64,000 nucleotides of DNA from Neomicrococcus aestuarii (GTDB lineage: Bacteria; Actinomycetota; Actinomycetes; Actinomycetales; Micrococcaceae), in the NCBI RefSeq assembly GCF_014201135.1, contig NZ_JACHDR010000001.1, positions 1,674,001-1,738,000 of the forward strand. Reading direction: 5' to 3'. The position numbers and the translations under genes were made by a program. The notes under the pieces were generated by a model. It saw only the letters and a list, made by a program, of their open reading frames with translations, did not search any database and was not told the origin of the DNA. This document shows, piece after piece, positions 45,153 through 52,360 of the stretch (the stretch's first letter is position 1; the number at the start of each line of letters is the position of its first letter).

Positions 45153-45178
45153 GATGACTCCTTTGAAGGTGGTTTGTA

Positions 45179-46219
45179 CTAGTTGGATGGGTTAATGCGA
45201 GGTCGGATCCGCAAATTCGGCAAGGCCGGCGCGGGAAGGGGAGCGGGCTCGTTCGGGGGGAAGACACCGAAACGCAACCCAGCGTCGTCGTACTCCGCGG
45301 AGTCACCCACAGTGTCCGCTTCCGAACGCTCTTCCAAGCCCATTTCGGCCATGTAATCCTTGCGGTACTGCACAATTTCCTCATGCGTGCGGCCCACGAA
45401 GTTCCACCACATGACAATCTGCTCTTCGAACGGGGTGCCGCCAATCAACAGCACGCGCACCGGCTCGTTCTTCGCGGTCAATACGGCCTTGTTATGACCG
45501 GTGGGCAAGTAGCCCAAGAAATCCTTGGGAAGCGTATGCCCATCAAGCAACACAGCGCCGGCATCCAGCAAGAAACCGTGCTCGAAGGTGGGATCCAACG
45601 TCAGCTCCACGGATGCGCGCGGCGCCAACAGGATCTCAGCGCCCAGAAGCGGGGTGTGCGTGGTGACGGGGGACGTGGAGGTGTGTTCGTTGACGCCCAA
45701 GGTCCCCAAGAACACGCGAACCTCGGCTCCGTTGCTGACAATGGCCTCGGGCGCGTAGTGCTGGAACGTCGGCGGCATCTGGCGGGCGCTGTCCGGAAGC
45801 GCAATCCACAACTGGGCACCGTGCAGGATTTCCGTGTCCGGGGTGGAGAACTCGGAGTGCGTGATGCCGTGGCCAGCGGTCATGAGGTTGAGCTCGCCAG
45901 GGCGCACGATCGCTTGAAAACCGGCGGAATCCTTGTGCTCGATCTCGCCCGTGAAGAGCCAAGAAGCGGTCTGCAAACCGGTGTGCGGGTGTTGCGGCAC
46001 GTACATGCTGTTGGAATCCGTCACCCGGTCCGGGCCGTAATGATCCAAGAAACACCAGGCGCCAACGAGACTGCGCTTGCGCTGCGGCAAGGTGCGGCGG
46101 ACGTTCATGGCGCGTGGCCCGCCCAGCGGAACGTCGCGCGGTTCCAGCAGCTCAACGCCTTCGCAGGAGTTGCCTGAGGCTAATAGCTCTTCTTCTGGCG
46201 TGGTCTCAAGATTGCTCAC
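45179..46219 (-). CDS. Pirin family protein
   Basis: A 346-residue bicupin pirin starting at GTG 46219. Metal-binding residues are in HPHTGLQTASWLFTGEIEHK and LNLMTAGHGITHSE. Bacterial pirins include quercetin dioxygenases and redox-responsive regulators. The C-terminal 50 residues are Pro/Asp-rich and poorly conserved. It is part of a minus-strand run with AhpD, MoaD-like and BNR genes. Confidence 0.88.
   Translation of the reverse strand: MSNLETTPEEELLASGNSCEGVELLEPRDVPLGGPRAMNVRRTLPQRKRSLVGAWCFLDHYGPDRVTDSNSMYVPQHPHTGLQTASWLFTGEIEHKDSAGFQAIVRPGELNLMTAGHGITHSEFSTPDTEILHGAQLWIALPDSARQMPPTFQHYAPEAIVSNGAEVRVFLGTLGVNEHTSTSPVTTHTPLLGAEILLAPRASVELTLDPTFEHGFLLDAGAVLLDGHTLPKDFLGYLPTGHNKAVLTAKNEPVRVLLIGGTPFEEQIVMWWNFVGRTHEEIVQYRKDYMAEMGLEERSEADTVGDSAEYDDAGLRFGVFPPNEPAPLPAPALPNLRIRPRINPSN
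45281..45294 (+). repeat. Dispersed motif core in the pirin C-terminal tail
   Basis: AGCGTCGTCGTACT, matching the motif core, in the poorly conserved C-terminal coding region of the pirin gene where it encodes EYDDAG on the minus strand. Confidence 0.45.
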
Positions 46220-46295
46220 GGGGATCCTTGCTCTGGGTTCCGTCTGGCTCGGGAGTTGCGGTAACTCGGGGGTTCCGTTTACTCGGTGGCCGAGG

Positions 46296-46796
46296 TTACT
46301 TGCCTGGCCCGGTTTCGGTGGGGTACTTGTGCGGCGTGACGGGGTGGTGGCTCAAGATTGAGACGCGGTTGAACGCGTTCATGTTGATGGCCGCCCACGT
46401 CAGAGCCGATGCGGCGGGATCGCCGAGTTCAGCGCGCACCGTTGCGACGATTTCCTTGCGGAACTCTGGGTCTGGCAGCTCGGTGACGACTTCGCCGAGC
46501 TCTAGCGCCAAACGCTCCTCGGTGGTGAATGCTGAGGAATCGCGCCAAGCTGCCACCACCGCAAGCTGTTGGTGGGTTGCTCCGGCCTGCAGTGCCTTGG
46601 GGACGTGTCGATCCAGGCAGAATACGCAACCGTTGATCTGGGAGATGCGAACGTACATCAGCTCCAAAGCAATGCGAGAAACTTCGGCTGCGTCAATGGC
46701 CTCGCCCACCCGCAAAGAAACCGCGTTGAGCGCCTTAAAGATGGCTTGATCTTGACGGTCAATAAACAGGTTCTCGTGCTGCTCGGTTCCGCTCAC
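46296..46796 (-). CDS. AhpD-like carboxymuconolactone decarboxylase family protein
   Basis: A 166-residue protein starting at GTG 46796 behind AAGGAG. The redox motif CVFCLDRH (CxxC followed by His) and the helical core typical of AhpD alkylhydroperoxidase-like proteins are present. Likely a small antioxidant enzyme; partner unknown. Confidence 0.88.
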   Translation of the reverse strand: MSGTEQHENLFIDRQDQAIFKALNAVSLRVGEAIDAAEVSRIALELMYVRISQINGCVFCLDRHVPKALQAGATHQQLAVVAAWRDSSAFTTEERLALELGEVVTELPDPEFRKEIVATVRAELGDPAASALTWAAINMNAFNRVSILSHHPVTPHKYPTETGPGK

Positions 46797-46825
46797 CGTA
46801 GCTCCTTCATGCTCACTGGTACGTC

Positions 46826-47125
46826 CTATCCGCCGGCGACGGACTGGACAATTGTCACCCGATCGCCCGAGGCTAAAACCGTGTCCTGACCTTGGGCGTT
46901 CCGGATGTTCCGCTTCCCTAGAAAGATATTCACATAACGCCGGATTTCCCCTACTTCATTCCTTACACGTCGCCCAAAGACCGGAAACTCACCCGATACT
47001 TGATCCAGCAGCGCTTTTATGGTCGCCGGGGCCGGAAGACTGACGTTGCGTTCGCGCTCGCCGCCGGCGACATTTGCGATGACGGCGGGCATAACAAGGG
47101 TGACGGTGGTTTGCTCGGTGGACAT
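46826..47125 (-). CDS. MoaD/ThiS-like ubiquitin-fold protein
   Basis: A 99-residue beta-grasp protein ending in the diagnostic VAGG, which in the family is adenylated and thiocarboxylated to act as a sulfur carrier. The segment VNIFLGKRNIRNAQGQDTVL is typical. It is 32 bp after the BNR-repeat gene, a pairing frequent in actinobacteria. No MoeB-type activating enzyme is nearby. Confidence 0.85.
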   Translation of the reverse strand: MSTEQTTVTLVMPAVIANVAGGERERNVSLPAPATIKALLDQVSGEFPVFGRRVRNEVGEIRRYVNIFLGKRNIRNAQGQDTVLASGDRVTIVQSVAGG

Positions 47126-47141
47126 GATTTCCTGGGTTGAA

Positions 47142-47159
47142 ATGACGACGACGCAGCTT
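47142..47159 (-). repeat. Dispersed motif copy between the BNR and MoaD-like genes
   Basis: ATGACGACGACGCAGCTT, reverse form of AAGCTGCGTCGTCGTCAT, filling more than half of the 32-bp spacer and overlapping the stop codon of the BNR-repeat gene. Confidence 0.6.
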
Positions 47160-48306
47160 AAGCAGGCACGTAGGCGGCCCGGACACTGAGCACGTCTGGG
47201 AGACGGTGCGCGAGGCGCGCGAAAGACTCGCCTTCGTTAGCGCTGAACCACACTTCGCCACCGCGCGTTCCGAAGTACAAGCCCAAAGAGTCTGGATGAC
47301 CGTCGACGCCTTCGGCATCGCGAAGAGAGACGTTGTAGTCCTCGTCCGGGAGGCCTTGGTGCTGTTCCACCCACGTGTCTCCACCGTCCGTGGTCTTGTA
47401 AACCGAGCACTTCCCGCTCGGGAAGAATCGATCGTCACCGTTGGAGACCGGGATGCACCACGCCGTGCCGCCCTTCGACGGGTGCGTGAGGATGGAGAAC
47501 CCAAAGTTCGCGGGCAATCCCGTTTCAATGGGTTCCCACGTCTCCGCGTTATCCCGCGTCCGATACACGCCGCCGTGGTTCTGCAAATACAACGTTCCGG
47601 GATCCGCGGCATCGGCTGAGATGCGGTGCACGCACTGGCCGAACTCGGGGTACTCGTCCTCGGGCTGGAATTCCGCGCGAATGCCCTTGTTGGTGGCCTT
47701 CCACGAGGTGCCGCCGTCCGTGGTCCGATAGACGCCACCGGTGGACATGGCGATGTGCACGGTGTTGTCATCTACTTGGTTGGGGACAATGGTGTGAGCG
47801 GCGGGCCCACCGAATCCGGCACCCCAGTGCTCACGGTGTGGGTGATCCCAGAGGCTTTGCACCAGCTCGAAGTGCTCGCCACCATCCGTGGACTTGAAGA
47901 CGGAGATGGGCTCACATCCTGCCCACACCACTCCTGGCCGCCCGGCGGTATCCGGGGTGATGGTCCAGACGCGTTCAAGGGAAGCGCCCGTCTCTTTCGG
48001 GAACACCACGGCACCGGCCGATGTCTCGGAGAAGTGAGCTCCGCCGTCGTCCGAATGAACCACCGTGGGGCCAAAGTGCCAGTCATTGATGCCCACAAAA
48101 ATGCGCACGCGATCCTCGCGGGTGTCGACGGCGACCGAAGGAACCTCGAGGGTTCCAAAGAACGGACCGGAAAGGGTCCATTCGGAGCGGTCGGGACTGC
48201 TGGCCAGCCACAACCCCTTCTTGGTTCCGATGGCAACGACGGTGGTGCCCGGAGAAATTGAGACGGCCTCGGTGGTGGACGGGCTCGCTACTGTTTGCTC
48301 AGTCAT
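47158..48306 (-). CDS. BNR/Asp-box beta-propeller protein (sialidase/VPS10-like fold)
   Basis: About 382 residues from ATG 48306 (MTEQTVASPSTTEAV). At least four Asp-box repeats are visible (STDGGEHF, TTDGGTSW, TRDNAETW, TTDGGDTW), indicating a six- or seven-bladed propeller. There is no signal peptide, so it is probably cytoplasmic and not a secreted sialidase. It pairs with a MoaD-like gene. Function not established. Confidence 0.85.
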   Translation of the reverse strand: MTEQTVASPSTTEAVSISPGTTVVAIGTKKGLWLASSPDRSEWTLSGPFFGTLEVPSVAVDTREDRVRIFVGINDWHFGPTVVHSDDGGAHFSETSAGAVVFPKETGASLERVWTITPDTAGRPGVVWAGCEPISVFKSTDGGEHFELVQSLWDHPHREHWGAGFGGPAAHTIVPNQVDDNTVHIAMSTGGVYRTTDGGTSWKATNKGIRAEFQPEDEYPEFGQCVHRISADAADPGTLYLQNHGGVYRTRDNAETWEPIETGLPANFGFSILTHPSKGGTAWCIPVSNGDDRFFPSGKCSVYKTTDGGDTWVEQHQGLPDEDYNVSLRDAEGVDGHPDSLGLYFGTRGGEVWFSANEGESFARLAHRLPDVLSVRAAYVPA

Positions 48307-48363
48307 GAGACCTAGTCCACCACTGTGACGCACATAACTCAACGCCTACCGCGAGATCCCGTA

Positions 48364-49050
48364 TCAGCGCGTGGCCAGGTAGTCGCGGCGAATGACCTCG
48401 AACGTCTGCTGCTGGCGCTCGGGCTCAATGGCGGACTCGTGTGTGCGGCGAGCAAAAACCGCGAGACGGTCCGCGAACTCGTTTCCCTGATCCCCGTTGT
48501 GTCCGCGAACCCACGTGAATTCCACCGGGTGTCGCTGGGCAATGGACTTCAGTTCGGTCAGAACCGTGTCAACGTTCTTCGACCCCACAGCGTCTTGGCT
48601 CAACGTTCCATCGAGCAAATGGATTGCGACCTGGCTATCGGAGCGGACCACAAAAGTGGGGGTGATGTCGGCGGCAGTCAGCTGGAGTTCCATGCCATTG
48701 CACCAGCTGATGGCCTTCTTTAGTCCGGTGCTGATCGCGTGTAGCTCGGCCTCGAGGATGCTGCGGGCTTCGCGGAGATCAAAGCCAAGGCGTGGAGCAG
48801 TGAGTTTGTTGCGTGGGTCGGCATGCTGGAAATCAATCACCCATCCGAGTCCCGCCGTGGTGCCCTTGCGTTTAGAAGCATCTGTGGACACCTGCACGGC
48901 GAGGGTCTTGCTGGAATTCAGTGCGCGGGCGAGTTCTGCGGCGCGGTGGGTGCTGCTGGGGGCTGCGGGACTGTCTGAATATTCATTTCTATCCCTTGTG
49001 AGTGGGCAGGTGCCTTGCGGGGTGTATTTCACAAGACTGAAACTGCTCAA
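48364..49050 (-). CDS. rnhA: Ribonuclease H (type 1 fold)
   Basis: A 228-residue protein whose first 45 residues are poorly conserved. The RNase H core starts at VQVSTDASKRKGTTAGLGWV (first catalytic Asp), continues with EAELHAISTGLK (Glu), VVRSDSQVAIHLL (Asp) and VRGHNGDQGNEFADRLAV (His and Asp). It cleaves RNA in RNA-DNA hybrids. The N-terminal start is uncertain (TTG 49050 or a later site). Confidence 0.85.
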   Translation of the reverse strand: MSSFSLVKYTPQGTCPLTRDRNEYSDSPAAPSSTHRAAELARALNSSKTLAVQVSTDASKRKGTTAGLGWVIDFQHADPRNKLTAPRLGFDLREARSILEAELHAISTGLKKAISWCNGMELQLTAADITPTFVVRSDSQVAIHLLDGTLSQDAVGSKNVDTVLTELKSIAQRHPVEFTWVRGHNGDQGNEFADRLAVFARRTHESAIEPERQQQTFEVIRRDYLATR

Positions 49051-49093
49051 CTGCTCTGACCGTTAGGATGGGGGAGAACGCGGCACCCAAAAC

Positions 49094-49110
49094 TTACACT
49101 ATAAGTGTAA
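49094..49110. promoter_or_regulatory. Perfect 7-3-7 palindrome upstream of the acyl-CoA dehydrogenase-like gene
   Basis: TTACACTATAAGTGTAA is a perfect inverted repeat (TTACACT, ATA, AGTGTAA) in the divergent spacer between RNase H and the gene at 49118. Position and form suggest a repressor operator (TetR, MarR or GntR type) or a protein-bound -10 region. No matching regulator gene is adjacent. Confidence 0.6.
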
Positions 49111-49117
49111 TATGTGA

Positions 49118-50188
49118 GTGCAAGGGAGGACTGCCATCCAACAGCATCATGACGAGGTTCAGTGGGTAAGTTTTGCGTGGGATCTCGAGAGCCCACGCAG
49201 TGCTCTCGAGCCGGTTTACAAAAATCTTTTAGACACGGCGCAGGCTGCAAAGGGTGAGACTGAGCCTGTCCTGAAAGTCCTCGCTGAAGAACCCGCACTC
49301 AACATCCCCCTCCTGACCCAGTGGGAATTCCTAGCCACCGTTGCCGCAGTCGATCTCGCGGCAGCGCGAACCCTTGAACCCCACCTCGACGCACTCGGCA
49401 TCCTGCGCGAAGCTGCGGATGCAGGTAGCGCTATCCGCATCCCGGAGGGATCAACGTGGGGTGTCTTCGCAGCCGAAGCTCCCAACGCGAGACTCACGGC
49501 AACACACACTCCCAGCGGTTGGGTACTTCAGGGAACTAAAGCGTGGTGCTCACTCGCCGGCCAGCTCTCTCACGCCATCGTCACCGCGTGGGTGGATGAC
49601 ACCCGCCGCGGGACCTTCGCAATCGACCTCAAGCACCCGGGCGTCATAGTTGAAGACTCCAGCCAGTGGCACGCGACCGGCTTGAAAAACATCGTGAGCA
49701 ACCCCATTTCATTCACAGATGTTCCCGCCCATGCAGTGGGTGAGCCCGACTGGTACTTGACGCGCCCCAACTTCGCCGCAGGCGGCATCGGCGTCGCCGC
49801 GTGCTGGTTCGGCGGAGCCGTAGGCCTCTTTCGTTCGATGCTCGCCAAGGCAACCCACCGCGCACCGGATCAGATTGCCCACGCACGCTTGGGACTGGTG
49901 GATCGGCACCTGGCCGCAGCGGCGTCGTCGTTCACCCTGTCTGCTCAACGTGCCGAACGCGGCACCGTGGATTGGGCCGAAGCGCACCGCACCCGCGGTA
50001 TTGCCGAGCAAGCGTGCCGCGTAGCGCTCGCAGCCGCCGGAGAGTCGCTTGGTCCGGCCGCGCTAGCGTTCGACGAAGACCACTCGCGGCGCGTCGCAGA
50101 CCTTGACCTCTACATTCGCCAGCACCACGGGGCACGCGATGACGCCGCCCTCGGCGAGCTCATCCTGGAATCGGGGCACTCATGGTGA
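49118..50188 (+). CDS. Acyl-CoA dehydrogenase-like flavoprotein
   Basis: A 356-residue protein. It retains the FAD-fold core (GTKAWCSLAGQLSHAIVTAW, HPGVIVEDSSQWHATGLKN) but the usual acyl-CoA dehydrogenase signatures, including the catalytic glutamate region, are weak or absent. The GTG 49118 start is uncertain, because AAGGGAGG lies just inside the frame. It overlaps the PIG-L/methyltransferase gene by 7 bp and is the first of three tightly packed genes. Confidence 0.78.
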   Translation: MQGRTAIQQHHDEVQWVSFAWDLESPRSALEPVYKNLLDTAQAAKGETEPVLKVLAEEPALNIPLLTQWEFLATVAAVDLAAARTLEPHLDALGILREAADAGSAIRIPEGSTWGVFAAEAPNARLTATHTPSGWVLQGTKAWCSLAGQLSHAIVTAWVDDTRRGTFAIDLKHPGVIVEDSSQWHATGLKNIVSNPISFTDVPAHAVGEPDWYLTRPNFAAGGIGVAACWFGGAVGLFRSMLAKATHRAPDQIAHARLGLVDRHLAAAASSFTLSAQRAERGTVDWAEAHRTRGIAEQACRVALAAAGESLGPAALAFDEDHSRRVADLDLYIRQHHGARDDAALGELILESGHSW

Positions 50189-51534
50189 GCTTCACCCACG
50201 ACTCCACGGGAACCCCGGAAAGCGCATGGCGTGATGCGGGCCTTGACGCGCTGAAAGACCTCGATCCGCGTGCAATCCCCGGCAAAGACGGGCACGTGGT
50301 GGTGGTTTCGGCGCACCCGGATGACGAAGCGCTCGCAGCCGCCGGGCTGATCCAGCGCGCCATTACCGGGGGAGCCCACGTCACGGTGCTCCTGTGCACG
50401 GCGGGGGAGGCCTCTCACCCGAATTCCCCCACGCATTCGCCGCAGCAGTTGGCGGATCTGCGGCTCCAGGAAATGCATCGCGCGTTGGCGCACCTTGGCC
50501 GGGAAGAGCAATTGACGTTAGATTATCTGGGAATGCACGACGGCGCAGTGGTGGCGTCAGGCTCGGCCCTTGACGCTGCGCTATTGCGTGCGATCCGCTC
50601 CACGAATCGGCCCACCGTGCTTGCTGTCACTTATGCTGCCGACGGTCACACGGACCACGAAGCTGTGGGTGTCAGTGGTCGTCGCGTCGCCGCCCTGGCA
50701 GGGGTTCCTTTGCTGGAGTTCCCGATTTGGTACTGGCACTGGGCGCCACCGAGTGATCCGCGCTGGCGCGATTTTGAACGCTTAGAGCTCACCGCCCAGG
50801 AGGTTGCCGGTAAACGCGCGGCCCTCGCCGAGCATGTTTCTCAGATTCAGCCTTTGTCAGGGCAGCCCGGCGATGAAGTCTTGCTGACGGAGTCGGTCAG
50901 AGCTCACTTTGAGCGGGACTTTGAACTCTTCCGTTTTACCCCTGTGGTGGAACTCGGCTCCACCTCGGCGCAAGAGGTTTTTGATGACCTCTACCGCCGT
51001 GACAAAGACCCGTGGGCGTATGTGGACTCTTGGTACGAACGCCGCAAGCGTGCCGTGACGGGTGCGAGCCTCCCTCGAGAACGCTACGAACGCGCCGTGG
51101 AAGCCGGTTGCTCCATCGGCGTGCTGACTCAAGACCTCGCCGACCGGTGTAGTTCCGTGGTGGGGCTCGACGCCAGTAGCGAGGCGCTAGAACTCGCACG
51201 TGCACGCCTCTCTGGGCTGAACACGGTGGAATTGCGGCTAGCGCAATTGCCGCGTGACTGGGATTTCCGCCCGGCTTCCTTGGACCTCGTGGTGGTCTCG
51301 GAAATCGGCTACTTTCTCACCGAGGACGAACTCACCCAACTGCTGACCGCAGCCTGGAATTCCCTGTCTCCCCACGGCCATCTTCTGCTTTGCCACTGGC
51401 TGGGCCCCATTGACGGGTGGCCGCTCGATGGCCATCGGGTCCACGAACTTGCTCGCCCTATCACTCAAAAACCACCCTTGATTCACCACCGAGAGAGTGC
51501 ATTTCTGCTCGAGGTTTTTGAGAAGAAAGAATGA
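50182..51534 (+). CDS. PIG-L deacetylase fused to a class I methyltransferase
   Basis: A 450-residue two-domain protein. Residues 30-230 form a PIG-L/LmbE zinc deacetylase (VVVSAHPDDEALAAAGLIQR, then ADGHTDHEAVG). Residues 255-450 form a SAM-dependent methyltransferase of the NodS-like type (AGCSIGVLTQDLADRCSSVV). The combination implies removal of an acetyl group from an amino sugar and N-methylation of the exposed amine, by analogy with Nod-factor and mycothiol enzymes. The substrate is unknown. Confidence 0.88.
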   Translation: MVSFTHDSTGTPESAWRDAGLDALKDLDPRAIPGKDGHVVVVSAHPDDEALAAAGLIQRAITGGAHVTVLLCTAGEASHPNSPTHSPQQLADLRLQEMHRALAHLGREEQLTLDYLGMHDGAVVASGSALDAALLRAIRSTNRPTVLAVTYAADGHTDHEAVGVSGRRVAALAGVPLLEFPIWYWHWAPPSDPRWRDFERLELTAQEVAGKRAALAEHVSQIQPLSGQPGDEVLLTESVRAHFERDFELFRFTPVVELGSTSAQEVFDDLYRRDKDPWAYVDSWYERRKRAVTGASLPRERYERAVEAGCSIGVLTQDLADRCSSVVGLDASSEALELARARLSGLNTVELRLAQLPRDWDFRPASLDLVVVSEIGYFLTEDELTQLLTAAWNSLSPHGHLLLCHWLGPIDGWPLDGHRVHELARPITQKPPLIHHRESAFLLEVFEKKE

Positions 51535-51541
51535 CTCGCTC

Positions 51542-52360
51542 ATGAATACCCGTTCCACCCCACCACCATCAGCCCGTATCTCACAAGTCCTCGTAGTAGT
51601 GCCGGCCCGCGACGAAGAAGAACGCTTGGGCACGTGCCTCCACCACGTTCAGCTGGCTATGGACCAACTTACTTTTCACCACAATGTCACCGTGCGATTG
51701 AGCGTGGTGGTGGACTCCAGCACGGACGGGTCCTTGTGCATTGCGCAAGAAGCTTCCAAACGTGATCCGCGCATCGTTTCGCTCAACGTTGAGGTGGGTT
51801 CGCCGGGCCGCGCGCGAGACGCCGGCATTCGGGCGGGCCTTGACGACGTTCCTGCCAACGAACTCGGCGGCGTGCTGGTGGCATGCACCGATGGCGACAC
51901 GTTTGTGCCCGCGGATTGGCTGGTGTCCCTCGTGAACGTCGCGAATGAGGGCGCCGACGCCATCCTCGGGACCGTGGAGCCGGACCCTCGGGACACTGAC
52001 CCGGATCTGGCAAAGTTGTGGCACGAACGCCACGATCCGCTGGACGGGACCGAGCACATCTACGGTGCGAACATGGCGTTCCGCGCCAATGCCTATCTTC
52101 AGGCAGGTGGTTTTCCCGCGTATGACATCGGTGAGGACGCCGCCTTCATTCGTGCGCTCCGGGATGCTGGCAAACTCGTGGTGGGCTCTACTGCAGTTCA
52201 CGCCGTGACGTCTGGTCGGCTTCAAGGCAGAACCGCTGGCGGATTCGCGGGTTACTTGCGGGATTTGCAGCCCGGGGTGCGCAGGGGCGAACGACGACTC
52301 CCGGCTCACGTCACGGCGTACCCGGGAAGCTACCCCTCGGCCTTGCCACGGCGCCAATAA
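51542..52360 (+). CDS. Family 2 glycosyltransferase
   Basis: A 272-residue GT-A glycosyltransferase from ATG 51542 (MNTRSTPPPSAR). VLVVVPARDEEERLGTCLHH and the metal-binding CTDGDTFVPADWLVSL are characteristic. It has no membrane segment. It starts 7 bp after the deacetylase/methyltransferase gene. Its end overlaps the convergent siderophore ATPase gene by 31 bp. Confidence 0.88.
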   Translation: MNTRSTPPPSARISQVLVVVPARDEEERLGTCLHHVQLAMDQLTFHHNVTVRLSVVVDSSTDGSLCIAQEASKRDPRIVSLNVEVGSPGRARDAGIRAGLDDVPANELGGVLVACTDGDTFVPADWLVSLVNVANEGADAILGTVEPDPRDTDPDLAKLWHERHDPLDGTEHIYGANMAFRANAYLQAGGFPAYDIGEDAAFIRALRDAGKLVVGSTAVHAVTSGRLQGRTAGGFAGYLRDLQPGVRRGERRLPAHVTAYPGSYPSALPRRQ

